The position numbers and the translations under genes were made by a program. This document shows positions 41,824 through 52,643 of a stretch of 64,000 nt of DNA, in pieces. The notes beneath the pieces were generated by a model. That model made no database searches. It was not told where the DNA came from and was given only the letters and a program-made list of their open reading frames with translations. How positions within the stretch are numbered: the stretch's first letter is position 1; each line of letters starts with the position of its first letter. Source of the DNA: Kineococcus gynurae (GTDB lineage Bacteria; Actinomycetota; Actinomycetes; Actinomycetales; Kineococcaceae); NCBI RefSeq assembly GCF_050871315.1, contig NZ_JBJLRE010000018.1; one strand, 5' to 3'.

Positions 41824-42617
41824 GCGAGGTCCCCCGGCGCGACGCCGAGGCCCCCGCCCCCGCCCCCGCCCCCGCCGGGCCGCGCGGACCCTGGCGGCGG
41901 CTGTGGCGCGCCGCGCGCCCGCGCGCGACCCGGGCCCAGATCCTGGCCGGGATCCTCTGCGCCGCGCTCGGTCTCGGGGTGGTGGTGCAGGTCCGTCAGA
42001 CCCGGGTCAGCGGGTTGGACGACCTGCGCGAGGCCGACCTGGTCCGCATCCTCGACGACACCTCCGAACGCAGCGACCGCCTCGCCGCGGAGGTGCAGCA
42101 GCTCGAGGCGACGCGCCGGGAACTGACCGCCGGCAGCGACTCGGCCGAGGCCGCCGCCCGCGCGGCCGCCGACCGGGCCCGCACCTACGGTCTGCTCGCC
42201 GGGACCCTGCCCGCGGCCGGCCCGGGGATCACCGCGACCGTCACCGACCCGGCCGGCACCATCTCGCCGACGGTGATGATCCAGGCGGTGCAGGAACTGC
42301 GCGACGCCGGGGCCGAGGCGTTGCAGATCAACGGGACCCGGGTCGTCGCGAGCACCGCGTTCACGAGTCCCGGCCCCGGTGCCCCCGCCGGGGGCGGTGT
42401 GGACGTGGGCGGGACGATCGAGAGTTCCCCGTTCACCATCCTGGCGATCGGCGACCCGACCACGCTCTCGACCGCGCTGGACATCCCCGGCGGGGTGCGA
42501 GAAACGTTGCGGCAGTTGGGGGCCGACCTGTCGGTCGAGAACTCCGAGGACCTGCGGGTGACCGCCTTGCACGTCGTCTCCGCGCCTCAGTACGCTCGCC
42601 CGGCGACGTCGGGCTGA
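41820..42617 (+). CDS. DUF881 family membrane protein
   Basis: A 265-residue protein similar in layout to the gene at 40615. A Pro/Ala-rich N-terminus (PAPAPAPAG) leads to one membrane helix (ILAGILCAALGLGVVVQVR), a coiled coil around 75-115, and the DUF881 domain (GPGITATVTDPAG, MIQAVQELRDAGAEALQING, FTILAIGDPTTL). It is the equivalent of Rv1825. The two DUF881 proteins probably interact, since the pair is conserved. The ATG at 41820 overlaps the small basic protein stop. Confidence 0.88.
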   Translation: MSEVPRRDAEAPAPAPAPAGPRGPWRRLWRAARPRATRAQILAGILCAALGLGVVVQVRQTRVSGLDDLREADLVRILDDTSERSDRLAAEVQQLEATRRELTAGSDSAEAAARAAADRARTYGLLAGTLPAAGPGITATVTDPAGTISPTVMIQAVQELRDAGAEALQINGTRVVASTAFTSPGPGAPAGGGVDVGGTIESSPFTILAIGDPTTLSTALDIPGGVRETLRQLGADLSVENSEDLRVTALHVVSAPQYARPATSG

Positions 42618-42680
42618 CCCGGGTCGCGCGCGGGTCCCCGGTGGCGGGACCCCGTGGTTCCACGAAACGAGGAGCAGTCC

Positions 42681-43064
42681 ATGACCGACGTCCCTGCCGA
42701 CCTGCGGTACTCCACCGACCACGAGTGGGTCCGGGTCGAGGACGACGGCACGCTGCGCATCGGCATCACCGACCACGCGCAGGACGCCCTGGGCGACGTC
42801 GTCTACGTCTCGTTGCCCGCCGCCGGGGAGGCCGTGCAGGCCGGGGCGAGCTGCGGCGAGGTCGAGTCCACCAAAAGCGTCAGCGAGATCGTCGCGCCGG
42901 TCTCGGGCACGGTCGTCGAGCACAACCCGGGTCTGGAGACGCGTCCGGACCTGGTGAACTCCGACGCCTACGGCGAGGGCTGGATGTTCACGCTGACCCC
43001 CGACGACCCCTCCGAGGTCGACGCGCTGCTCGACGCCGAGGGGTACCGCGGCCACATCGGCTGA
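42681..43064 (+). CDS. gcvH: Glycine cleavage system H protein
   Basis: GcvH shuttles the aminomethyl group between the P, T and L proteins of the glycine cleavage system. This 127-residue protein has DHEWVRVEDD at 13-22 and the lipoylation site GEVESTKSVSEI with Lys65. The ATG at 42681 has GAGGAG 7 nt upstream. The gene lies apart from gcvP here, as in mycobacteria (Rv1826), and has no riboswitch of its own that I can see. Other gcv genes (gcvT, lpd) are outside the window. Confidence 0.95.
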   Translation: MTDVPADLRYSTDHEWVRVEDDGTLRIGITDHAQDALGDVVYVSLPAAGEAVQAGASCGEVESTKSVSEIVAPVSGTVVEHNPGLETRPDLVNSDAYGEGWMFTLTPDDPSEVDALLDAEGYRGHIG

Positions 43065-43075
43065 GCCGCAGTCGC

Positions 43076-43081
43076 TAGGCT
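43076..43081 (+). promoter_or_regulatory. Candidate -10 box for the FHA gene
   Basis: TAGGCT in the 113-bp gap after gcvH lies about 97 nt before the chosen ATG of the FHA gene. No clear -35 is visible. It would give an untranslated leader of about 90 nt. Confidence 0.3.
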
Positions 43082-43177
43082 GTGCGGTGATCGCATGACT
43101 GCGGTCAGTCGTCGGGCCTCCGGTGGGCCCGTCACGGAGCGGGGTCCGGTTCAGGTCGGGTGCGAGGAGTGAACGCT

Positions 43178-43681
43178 ATGTCTCCGTCGGAGGACAGCCC
43201 GGAGCGTGCGGAACGCCCGGCCGACTCCACCATGTCCTTCGCCGGCCTCGTCCTGCCGGAGGTGCACGACCCGGTCGAGGGCGGCCTCTCGCGCGAGGAC
43301 CTCGAGGCCGTCGAGGCGCTCCCGCCCGGGTCGGCGCTGCTGCTGGTGCGCCGCGGCCCGAACGCCGGGGCGCGCTTCCTGCTCGACGCCGAGCGCACGT
43401 CCGCCGGGCGTCACCCGGACGCGGACATCTTCCTCGACGACGTCACCGTCTCCCGCAAGCACGCCGAGTTCGTGCGTCACCCGGACCCGGCGCGGGGTCC
43501 CTCGTTCCGGGTCCGCGACGTGGGCAGCCTGAACGGCACCTACGTCAACCGCGAGCGGATCGACGACGTCGTCCTGCGCACCAACGACGAGGTCCAGATC
43601 GGCAAGTTCCGGATGGAGTTCCACGCCTCGCAGCGCAGCGCGGACGCGGGGGAGACCGGGACCCCGGGCACCCCCGCGTGA
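43178..43681 (+). CDS. FHA-domain regulator (GarA/OdhI family)
   Basis: A 167-residue protein with a C-terminal forkhead-associated domain (about 53-150). Phosphothreonine-binding elements are present: GR at 78-79, VSRKH at 91-95, and GSLNGTYVN. It sits between gcvH and the MerR gene, as garA (Rv1827) and odhI do, and those proteins inhibit 2-oxoglutarate dehydrogenase when unphosphorylated. The usual N-terminal Thr-Thr kinase site is not evident; STMSFAG is the nearest Ser/Thr patch. The ATG at 43178 has AGGAG 8 nt upstream; GTG 43160 is possible. Confidence 0.88.
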   Translation: MSPSEDSPERAERPADSTMSFAGLVLPEVHDPVEGGLSREDLEAVEALPPGSALLLVRRGPNAGARFLLDAERTSAGRHPDADIFLDDVTVSRKHAEFVRHPDPARGPSFRVRDVGSLNGTYVNRERIDDVVLRTNDEVQIGKFRMEFHASQRSADAGETGTPGTPA

Positions 43682-44433
43682 ACGCGAGCACCGCTCGGGC
43701 CGGCGAGTACGGCAGCTCCGCCGCGACGATGACCATCGGCGAGGTCCTGGCCCTGCTGACCCACGACTTCCCCGACGTCACCATCTCCAAGATCCGCTTC
43801 CTGGAGGACCAGGGGCTGGTCGAGCCGACCCGGACCCCGGCCGGCTACCGCAAGTTCTCGGCCGACGACGTCGAACGGCTGCGCTACGTGCTGGCCGCCC
43901 AGCGCGACCACTACCTGCCGCTCAAGATCATCCGGGAGCACCTGGACGCGCTGGACCGCGGGTTGCAGCCGCCGCCGCTGCCGGGCTCCTCGCCGCGCGC
44001 CCCGGAGGTCGTCGGGCCGGCCGACGTGCCAGGTGCGTCCCGCTTCGACGGTCGTGCGGCCCGGCTGCGACTCACCCGCTCGGAGCTGCTGCGCGAGTCC
44101 GGCGTGGAGGCCGAGCTGCTGGAGGCCCTGGAGGGTTTCGGCGTGCTGGCCCCGGCTCCGGGCGGCCCCTGGTACGACGGGGAGGCCCTGGAGGTCCTGC
44201 GGGCCGCGGCCGAGCTCGCGGCCCACGGCATCGAGGCCCGGCACCTGCGCATGTTCCGCACGGCCGCCGAGCGCGAGGTGGGGCTGGCCGAGCAGATCGT
44301 CGCTCCGCTCCAACGTGGCCGGACGGCCGAGGCCTCGGCCCGGGTGGAGGAGACGGCGCGCGAGGTGTCGGCCGCCTGCCTGCGGCTGCACACCGCCCTG
44401 GTGGCGAGCGGGCTGGCCCGGCTGACGTCCTGA
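43678..44433 (+). CDS. MerR family regulator, FtsR-like
   Basis: A 251-residue MerR-type regulator. The N-terminal winged helix has MTIGEVLALLTHDFPDVTIS, then KIRFLEDQGLVEPTRTPAGY and RKFSADDVERLRYVLAAQRD. A longer C-terminal effector region has no metal-binding cysteines. The gene matches Rv1828 and C. glutamicum ftsR, an activator of ftsZ, by position and domain layout. The GTG at 43678 overlaps the FHA gene stop by 4 bp, so they are translated together. Confidence 0.85.
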   Translation: MNASTARAGEYGSSAATMTIGEVLALLTHDFPDVTISKIRFLEDQGLVEPTRTPAGYRKFSADDVERLRYVLAAQRDHYLPLKIIREHLDALDRGLQPPPLPGSSPRAPEVVGPADVPGASRFDGRAARLRLTRSELLRESGVEAELLEALEGFGVLAPAPGGPWYDGEALEVLRAAAELAAHGIEARHLRMFRTAAEREVGLAEQIVAPLQRGRTAEASARVEETAREVSAACLRLHTALVASGLARLTS

Positions 44434-44488
44434 TCGGAGCCGGGCCGCCGCACCCAGGGGGGTGACTGGCGCCGCCGGGGGCGCGGGG

Positions 44489-44494
44489 TACGGT
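44489..44494 (+). promoter_or_regulatory. -10 box of the bifunctional nuclease gene, leaderless type
   Basis: TACGGT is followed by 6 nt and the GTG start at 44501. It supports GTG 44501 over the earlier GTG 44462. Confidence 0.5.
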
Positions 44495-44500
44495 GCAGAC

Positions 44501-44989
44501 GTGCGCGCGCTCGATGTCGTCGGTGTCCGGGTCGAGATGCCCTCCAACAACCCGATCGTCCTGCTGCGGGAACGCGGCGGCGACCGCTACCTCCCCATCT
44601 GGATCGGTGCGCCGGAGGCCTCGGCGATCGCCTTCGCCCAGCAGGGCGTCGTCCCGCCGCGGCCGCTGACCCACGACCTGCTCAAGGACGTCATCGAGGC
44701 CCTGGGGCGGACGCTCACCGAGGTCCGCATCGTCGAGATGCGCGACAACGTCTACTACGCCGAGCTGGTCTTCGACTCGGGGCAGAAGGTCAGCTCCCGC
44801 ACCTCCGACGCCATCGCCCTGGCCCTGCGCGTCGGCTGCCCGATCGTCGGGGACGAGGCGGTCCTGGACTCGGGGGGCGTGCCCGTCCCCGACGAGGACG
44901 AGGACGAGGTCGAGAAGTTCCGGGAGTTCCTCGACCAGATCACGCCGGAGGACTTCGAGTCCGACCCGGGGCCGGACCCCCGGCCCTGA
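44501..44989 (+). CDS. Bifunctional nuclease family protein (DUF151/BFN)
   Basis: A 162-residue protein of the bifunctional nuclease family. Conserved stretches: VVGVRVEMPSNNPIVLLRE, LPIWIGAPEASAIAFAQQG, RPLTHDLLKDVIEALG and SRTSDAIALALRVGCPI. The C-terminus is acidic (DEDEDEVEKFREFLDQITPE). Plant members have RNase and DNase activity; bacterial function is little known. The position between two MerR genes is conserved (Rv1829). The start is chosen from the -10 box 6 nt upstream. Confidence 0.88.
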   Translation: MRALDVVGVRVEMPSNNPIVLLRERGGDRYLPIWIGAPEASAIAFAQQGVVPPRPLTHDLLKDVIEALGRTLTEVRIVEMRDNVYYAELVFDSGQKVSSRTSDAIALALRVGCPIVGDEAVLDSGGVPVPDEDEDEVEKFREFLDQITPEDFESDPGPDPRP

Positions 44990-45052
44990 CCGGTCCGACG
45001 CGCGGCGGGGCACCCGCCGCCGAAGCCGCGCTCCGACCCGCCGCGCGCCTCG

Positions 45053-45081
45053 TTGACGCTCCGGGGGTCGCGTTCTACGGT
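45053..45081 (+). promoter_or_regulatory. Promoter of the second MerR gene
   Basis: TTGACG (45053-45058), exactly 17 nt, then TACGGT (45076-45081). This is the clearest housekeeping-sigma promoter in the window. The transcript would carry a leader of about 55 nt before GTG 45144. Confidence 0.75.
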
Positions 45082-45143
45082 CGGACGAGTACTCAGGGTG
45101 TGCCCAGCCGGGCGCCGGCGGGTGCGTCGAGGAGGAGGACGGC

Positions 45144-45782
<639 letters not shown>

Positions 45783-45836
45783 CCCTTTCCCCCGGCCGGG
45801 CACCGCCGACGGCTCACCGGGGTCGGTCGGTGTCGC

Positions 45837-46556
45837 TCAGTCGATGAGGTAGGGCTTCGCCAACGCGCGGACCGCGAACGGATCCGTCACCCAGTCGTGC
45901 GCGTCGGGCAGCCAGATCACCGCGGCGAGCAGGGCGTCGGCCCACGTCCGCAGCAGCTCGTCGAGGTCGGCCCGCCAGCCGTGCTGGTAGGAATCCCCCT
46001 CGTCGCCGAGCTCGAGCTGCTCCAGCACCGCGACCCCGTGACCGAGCCGGACCGCGAGCAGTTCCTCGGTCCGGGCGAACACCGGCAGCAGGCCAGGCGG
46101 GGTGGGCGCCCCCAGGGCTCCGCCCCCGGCGACCCGGTCCACGGCGTCGGCCAGGGACAACGGGACCCACCCGCCGGGACCGACCGAGGGGGTCGTCCGC
46201 CCGTACCGGCGGCGGACCGGCTCGACCCCGTCGACGAGCGACCACCACGCCCGGGCCGCGGCCGGGATGGGGAGTCCGAGGCGGTCCTCGGCGGCGTCCA
46301 GCTCCGCGGCGGCGACGCCGGGGCGCAGGCGGGCGGCGATGTCGGCGCCGACCCGGGTCCACTGCTGACGCAGGGCGTGCAGGCGGCGTTCCACCGCGGC
46401 GTGGACCAGGTCCTCGGCCTCGGCGACCGGCGTCGATCCGGGCGGGTCGGAAGGTCGGGCCGGAGGGGTCACGGTGAGGTCCACCGACAGGTCGAGCACC
46501 GTCCGGGGTTCGCCGGGACGCGCGTCCGCACCGGGGCCCGCCTCCGACGTGGTCAC
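45837..46556 (-). CDS. SMI1/KNR4 family protein
   Basis: A 239-residue protein. After a Pro-rich N-terminus, ELDAAEDRLGLPIPAAARAW and WSLVDGVEPV form the start of an SMI1/KNR4 (SUKH) domain, and YQHGWRADLDELLRTWADAL with PYLID closes it. SUKH proteins often act as immunity proteins to secreted toxins, but many are solitary and of unknown role; no toxin gene is visible nearby. I chose GTG 46556 for the GAGGGAGGTC upstream; GTG 46598 would add 14 residues. It interrupts the otherwise conserved gene order before gcvP. Confidence 0.75.
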   Translation of the reverse strand: MTTSEAGPGADARPGEPRTVLDLSVDLTVTPPARPSDPPGSTPVAEAEDLVHAAVERRLHALRQQWTRVGADIAARLRPGVAAAELDAAEDRLGLPIPAAARAWWSLVDGVEPVRRRYGRTTPSVGPGGWVPLSLADAVDRVAGGGALGAPTPPGLLPVFARTEELLAVRLGHGVAVLEQLELGDEGDSYQHGWRADLDELLRTWADALLAAVIWLPDAHDWVTDPFAVRALAKPYLID

Positions 46557-46663
46557 CCGACCTCCCTCGGTCCCGCCACCGTGGCGATCTCTGCTCACGT
46601 CAAGTTACCGCGCGCGCCCACCGCGGGCCCGGTGAGGTCGCGACCGGCCGCGGCTGGACCGGC

Positions 46664-47425
46664 TCAGCGGGCGTCCATGATCCGGTCGAGGATCTCCTCG
46701 AACCGGGTCGCCAGCTGCCGGGCCCCGACCCCCTTCACGCGGTGCACGGGGAGCCCCGCGCCCTGCGCCTGCCCGATCGCCGCCCGGTCGGGTAGCGGGT
46801 CCAGCACCAGGTACCCGGCGATCTCGCGCAGTTCCTCGAGGCGGAAGCGCTGCTCGGGGGAGCGGGGGTTGTAGCGGTTCACGAGGATGCCCACCGGACG
46901 CGGTCCCCGGCGCAGCGCCGCCACCTCGCGCAGGGTCCGGTCGACCGCGGCGACCGAGAACCGGCTGGCGTCGGAGACCACGAGCAGGAGGTCGCTGGCG
47001 GCCCAGGCCGAACGGGTCAGGCCGCCGAGCGAGGGCGGGCAGTCCAGCAGGGCCAGGTCGTGCTCGCCGATCTTGCGCAGCGCCCGCCGCAGGTGCTCCA
47101 GGGCCTCGCCGTCGGGTTCGGGGACGTCGAGCATGGCCGAGTCGGACGTGCCGGTCAGGACGTCGAGCATCCCGGGGTGGTCCGAGGCCCACCCGCTCGG
47201 GGCCACGGCCGCCTCGGCGATCTTGCGTTTGGGGGAGGCGAGCACGCTGGCCACGTCGTGGTCACGGTGCGCGGTGACGTCGAGCCCGGTGGTCGCGTCC
47301 GCCTGCGGGTCGAGGTCGACGACGAGGGTGGGGACCTGGCGTTCCAGTGCGGCCGAGGCCAGTCCGAGGACGACGGACGTCTTGCCGACGCCGCCTTTGG
47401 CACTGCTGATCGCGACGGTCACCAC
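46664..47425 (-). CDS. ParA/MinD-type ATPase
   Basis: A 253-residue deviant-Walker ATPase. The P-loop SSAKGGVGKTSVVLGLA has the second signature lysine (Lys10), and VVDLDPQADATTGLDV and LALLDCPPSLGGLTRSA are Walker A' and B. No ParB gene is adjacent, so it is an orphan ParA that probably positions some cargo. I chose GTG 47425 because TAGGTT lies 7 nt before it in leaderless style; TTG 47434 would overlap that box. It is divergent from the gcvP riboswitch promoter. Confidence 0.87.
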   Translation of the reverse strand: MVTVAISSAKGGVGKTSVVLGLASAALERQVPTLVVDLDPQADATTGLDVTAHRDHDVASVLASPKRKIAEAAVAPSGWASDHPGMLDVLTGTSDSAMLDVPEPDGEALEHLRRALRKIGEHDLALLDCPPSLGGLTRSAWAASDLLLVVSDASRFSVAAVDRTLREVAALRRGPRPVGILVNRYNPRSPEQRFRLEELREIAGYLVLDPLPDRAAIGQAQGAGLPVHRVKGVGARQLATRFEEILDRIMDAR

Positions 47426-47432
47426 GGCGGTC

Positions 47433-47438
47433 AACCTA
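47433..47438 (-). promoter_or_regulatory. -10 box of the ParA gene, leaderless type
   Basis: On the minus strand TAGGTT is followed by 7 nt and GTG at 47425. It decides between three candidate starts. Confidence 0.5.
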
Positions 47439-47486
47439 CAAGTCGGGGGTGTCGCGCCGGCGACGGCACGCAGAACCGGAGGCGAC

Positions 47487-47492
47487 TAGACT
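47487..47492 (+). promoter_or_regulatory. -10 box of the gcvP transcript
   Basis: TAGACT lies about 15-20 nt before the conserved glycine aptamer, placing the transcription start near 47499 and the whole aptamer in the leader. Confidence 0.5.
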
Positions 47493-47501
47493 CGGGCCCT
47501 G

Positions 47502-47604
47502 GCCGTCCATCCCGCGCGGGAGAGACCCCGGAGCCACCGGGGCGCCGAAGGGGCAACATCCCCGGAACCTCTCAGGCCACCGGACCGCGTGGAGCAGGCC
47601 GCTC
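47502..47604 (+). ncRNA. Glycine riboswitch upstream of gcvP
   Basis: The conserved glycine-aptamer segments occur in order: GCGGGAGAG (47516-47524), CGCCGAAGGGGCAA (47543-47556) and CTCTCAGG (47569-47576), with a GC-rich P3-type hairpin CCCCGG/CCGGGG in between. Only one full aptamer is present. A short hairpin, GAGC-AGGCC-GCTC at 47592-47604, follows where a second aptamer would be, as in singlet riboswitches with a ghost aptamer. It should switch on gcvP when glycine is abundant. The expression platform lies within 47605-47694 but its mechanism is not clear. Confidence 0.92.
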
Positions 47605-47694
47605 TGAAGGCACCCGTCGACACGGCCGCGTCCGTGCCCGGCGGCCCGACAGACGGGGGGTCCCTCGACCGACCCGACCCGCAGGAGTTCTCCG

Positions 47695-50610
<2,916 letters not shown>

Positions 50611-50686
50611 CCGGAGCGGTCCACGAGCCGTCCGCCGTGATCCAGGGATCGCGGCGGGCGGTTCCACGAGCAGAAGGGGGAGGCGG

Positions 50687-51141
50687 GTGGCTCGCGCGGC
50701 TCGATGGGCGTTCTGCGGTCTGCTGGTGAGCGCCGCCGTCGGTGCCTGCTCCCTCGGGGGGCCGTCAGCGGAGGACGTCACGTTCTCCGTCCCCGACGTC
50801 TCGCCCCTCATGGACTCGGAGAGCGCCGTCGTCCTGCGCGTGAGCGATCCGAAGACGGGCGAGGTCAGCGCATCGGAGGTCGTCGACATCGACGGAGAGA
50901 CTGATGTCGACGAGAAGGTGTCGGTGGTCCCCGGGACGTACTCGGTCTGGGTGGCTCAACTGCACTGCCCGATGGGTGACGGGTGCCCGGACGAGGCGTC
51001 GGCCCCCCGGAGTTCGTCGACGTCGGTGCGCTCTGGGAGTGCGAGACGAGCCTGACGGTCGAGCCGGGCGCAGCTGCGAGCGTCCGGGTCGAGCGGACGG
51101 GGCCGATGTCGACGGAAGACCGGCGCTGCCGCGCCGGGTGA
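50687..51141 (+). pseudogene. Small lipoprotein gene with an apparent frameshift
   Basis: GTG 50687 with GGGGGAGG upstream opens a frame with a lipoprotein signal (FCGLLVSAAVGAC, lipid Cys about 20) and a domain with VVLRVSDPKTGEV and VSVVPGTYSVWVAQLHCPMG. After the C6 run at 51003-51008 this frame reads Ser/Arg-rich sequence to a stop at 51053-51055. The neighbouring frame instead reads PEFVDVGALWECETSLTVEP and ends RRCRAG at TGA 51139-51141. One missing C in the run would join them into a 151-residue lipoprotein. The cause could be a real mutation or a sequencing error. The function is unknown. Confidence 0.65.
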
Positions 51142-51189
51142 GCGACGGGCCCGGTCGGGAGTCCCCGCGGCGACGGCCCCGGCGGTGGG

Positions 51190-52029
51190 TCAGGCCTCGG
51201 TGCGGGCCCGGGGGTGCGGGGTCGAGGTGATGGCCCCGGCCACCATGGTCAGCACCCGGCGCGGGACCAGCCGCGTCGTCACCGTCAGCGCCCGGTAGAG
51301 CAGACCGTCGACCGCGACCGGCGCGTTTCCCTCCAGGGCCCGGATCGTCGTGGCCACGACCTGGTCGACCGAGCGGCGGGGGAGCGCCCCGACGGCGTCC
51401 TCCCCGGCGACGTCGAAGAACGGGGTCTCGGTGGGGCCGGGGCAGACGGCCAGGACGCGCACGCCGTGGCGACGGTTCTCGGCCCACAGCGCCTCGGTGA
51501 AGGCGAGCACGAACGCCTTGGTCGCGCCGTAGACCGCGAGTCCGGGGACCGGCTGGAAGGCGGCCACGCTGGACACGTTGACCACCGTCCCCGATCCGCG
51601 GGCGACCATGTCCGGCAGCAGGCGGGCCGTGAGGTCGACCAGGGCCGTGCAGTTCAGGGTGATCTGCGCGGTGAGGCGGTCGACGTCCTCGGTCTCCGCG
51701 ACCGGCCCCTGGACGGCGAAGCCCGCGTTGTTGACCAGCACGTCCACGTCACGGCCCAGCTCGGCCAGCCGGTCCCGGACGGTGCGACCTGCCTCGGGGG
51801 CGGTCAGGTCGATCGCGAGGACCTCGACGCGCACCCCGAACCGCGCGCGCAGGGCCGCGGCCAGGGAGGCGAGCACGTCACCGCGGCGGGCGACGAGGAC
51901 GAGGTCGGCCCCCCGGTCGGCGAAGGCCTCCGCGAGGCCCGCCCCGATCCCGCTGGACGCACCGGTGACGAGGACGGTCCGGCCGTCGTAGCGGAGGGCA
52001 CGGTGTCCGGGGAGCAGTCGGGAGGCCAT
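51190..52029 (-). CDS. Short-chain dehydrogenase/reductase
   Basis: A 279-residue classical SDR. The cofactor motif TGASSGIG is at 22-29, NNAGFAVQGP at 100-109, and the catalytic residues are Ser153 (NVSS), Tyr167 and Lys171 (YGATK). VARRGDVL after the second strand suggests NADP preference. The C-terminal part (ALYRALTVTTRLVPRRVL-like) is typical of the group related to actinobacterial SDRs of unknown substrate. The ATG at 52029 is chosen; a longer in-frame extension runs under the next gene. It is divergent from the NfeD-like gene. Confidence 0.87.
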   Translation of the reverse strand: MASRLLPGHRALRYDGRTVLVTGASSGIGAGLAEAFADRGADLVLVARRGDVLASLAAALRARFGVRVEVLAIDLTAPEAGRTVRDRLAELGRDVDVLVNNAGFAVQGPVAETEDVDRLTAQITLNCTALVDLTARLLPDMVARGSGTVVNVSSVAAFQPVPGLAVYGATKAFVLAFTEALWAENRRHGVRVLAVCPGPTETPFFDVAGEDAVGALPRRSVDQVVATTIRALEGNAPVAVDGLLYRALTVTTRLVPRRVLTMVAGAITSTPHPRARTEA

Positions 52030-52095
52030 GGGGTCATCGCACCACACCCCTCGCCCGGAGGCCCCCGGACCGCGGGTCCGTGGCCTGCGCGAACT

Positions 52096-52101
52096 AGGAT
52101 G
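52096..52101 (+). promoter_or_regulatory. -10 box of the NfeD/stomatin operon
   Basis: TAGGAT lies 32 nt before the ATG at 52134 and gives a short leader. The -35 side (about 52074-52080) has no clear consensus. Confidence 0.4.
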
Positions 52102-52133
52102 GCGGCTTCCAGACCGCACGGACGGGGGCCGCC

Positions 52134-52643
52134 ATGGAGATCCTGGATCTGATCCTGGAACGCAGCTGGCTGATCTGGATCGCGGCCGCGCTGATCCTCG
52201 GGGTGCTCGAGATGACGGCCATCGACCTGGTGTTCGCCATGCTGGCCGGGGGAGCCCTGGCCGGGGCGCTGGCCGACGCGCTGGGGCTGGAGTTCGTCGG
52301 CCAGGTGCTGATCGCCTCCGCCGCAGCCGGTCTGCTGATCGGCACCATCCGGCCGGTGCTGCTGCGCCGGTTGCGGATGCCACCGACCGGCACCACGAAC
52401 TCACCGGCCCTGGTGGGCCGCACCGCCCTGGTGATCGCCGAGGTCAGCAACCGCGGCGGTCTGGTCAAGCTCGTCGGGGAGACCTGGTCGGCCCGTTCGG
52501 CCGGCCCGGTGTTCGCCGAGGGCAGCGACGTCGTGGTCACGGCCATCGACGGGGCCACCGCGGTGGTCGGCGCCGCCGTCCCCACCGATCCGACGGTCCA
52601 AACCCGGCCGACCGACCCTCCGAACCTCTCGAAGGAGTCCTAG
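52134..52643 (+). CDS. NfeD-like membrane protein
   Basis: A 169-residue protein of the short NfeD class. Membrane helices are at about 12-40 (LIWIAAALILGVLEMTAIDL) and 55-75, followed by a C-terminal OB-fold domain with LVGRTALVIAEVSNRGGLVK and WSARSAGPVFAEGSDVVVTA. Short NfeD proteins partner with stomatin/SPFH proteins, and such a gene begins here immediately after the stop. They are thought to organise membrane microdomains or proteolysis. Confidence 0.88.
   Translation: MEILDLILERSWLIWIAAALILGVLEMTAIDLVFAMLAGGALAGALADALGLEFVGQVLIASAAAGLLIGTIRPVLLRRLRMPPTGTTNSPALVGRTALVIAEVSNRGGLVKLVGETWSARSAGPVFAEGSDVVVTAIDGATAVVGAAVPTDPTVQTRPTDPPNLSKES

Noticed and set aside
45837..46556. Toxin-immunity locus around the SMI1/KNR4 gene
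   Set aside because: No polymorphic toxin, secretion or further immunity gene is adjacent; neighbours are a MerR gene and ParA.
46664..47425. Chromosome or plasmid partition locus
   Set aside because: No ParB gene or parS-like repeats are visible near this ParA.
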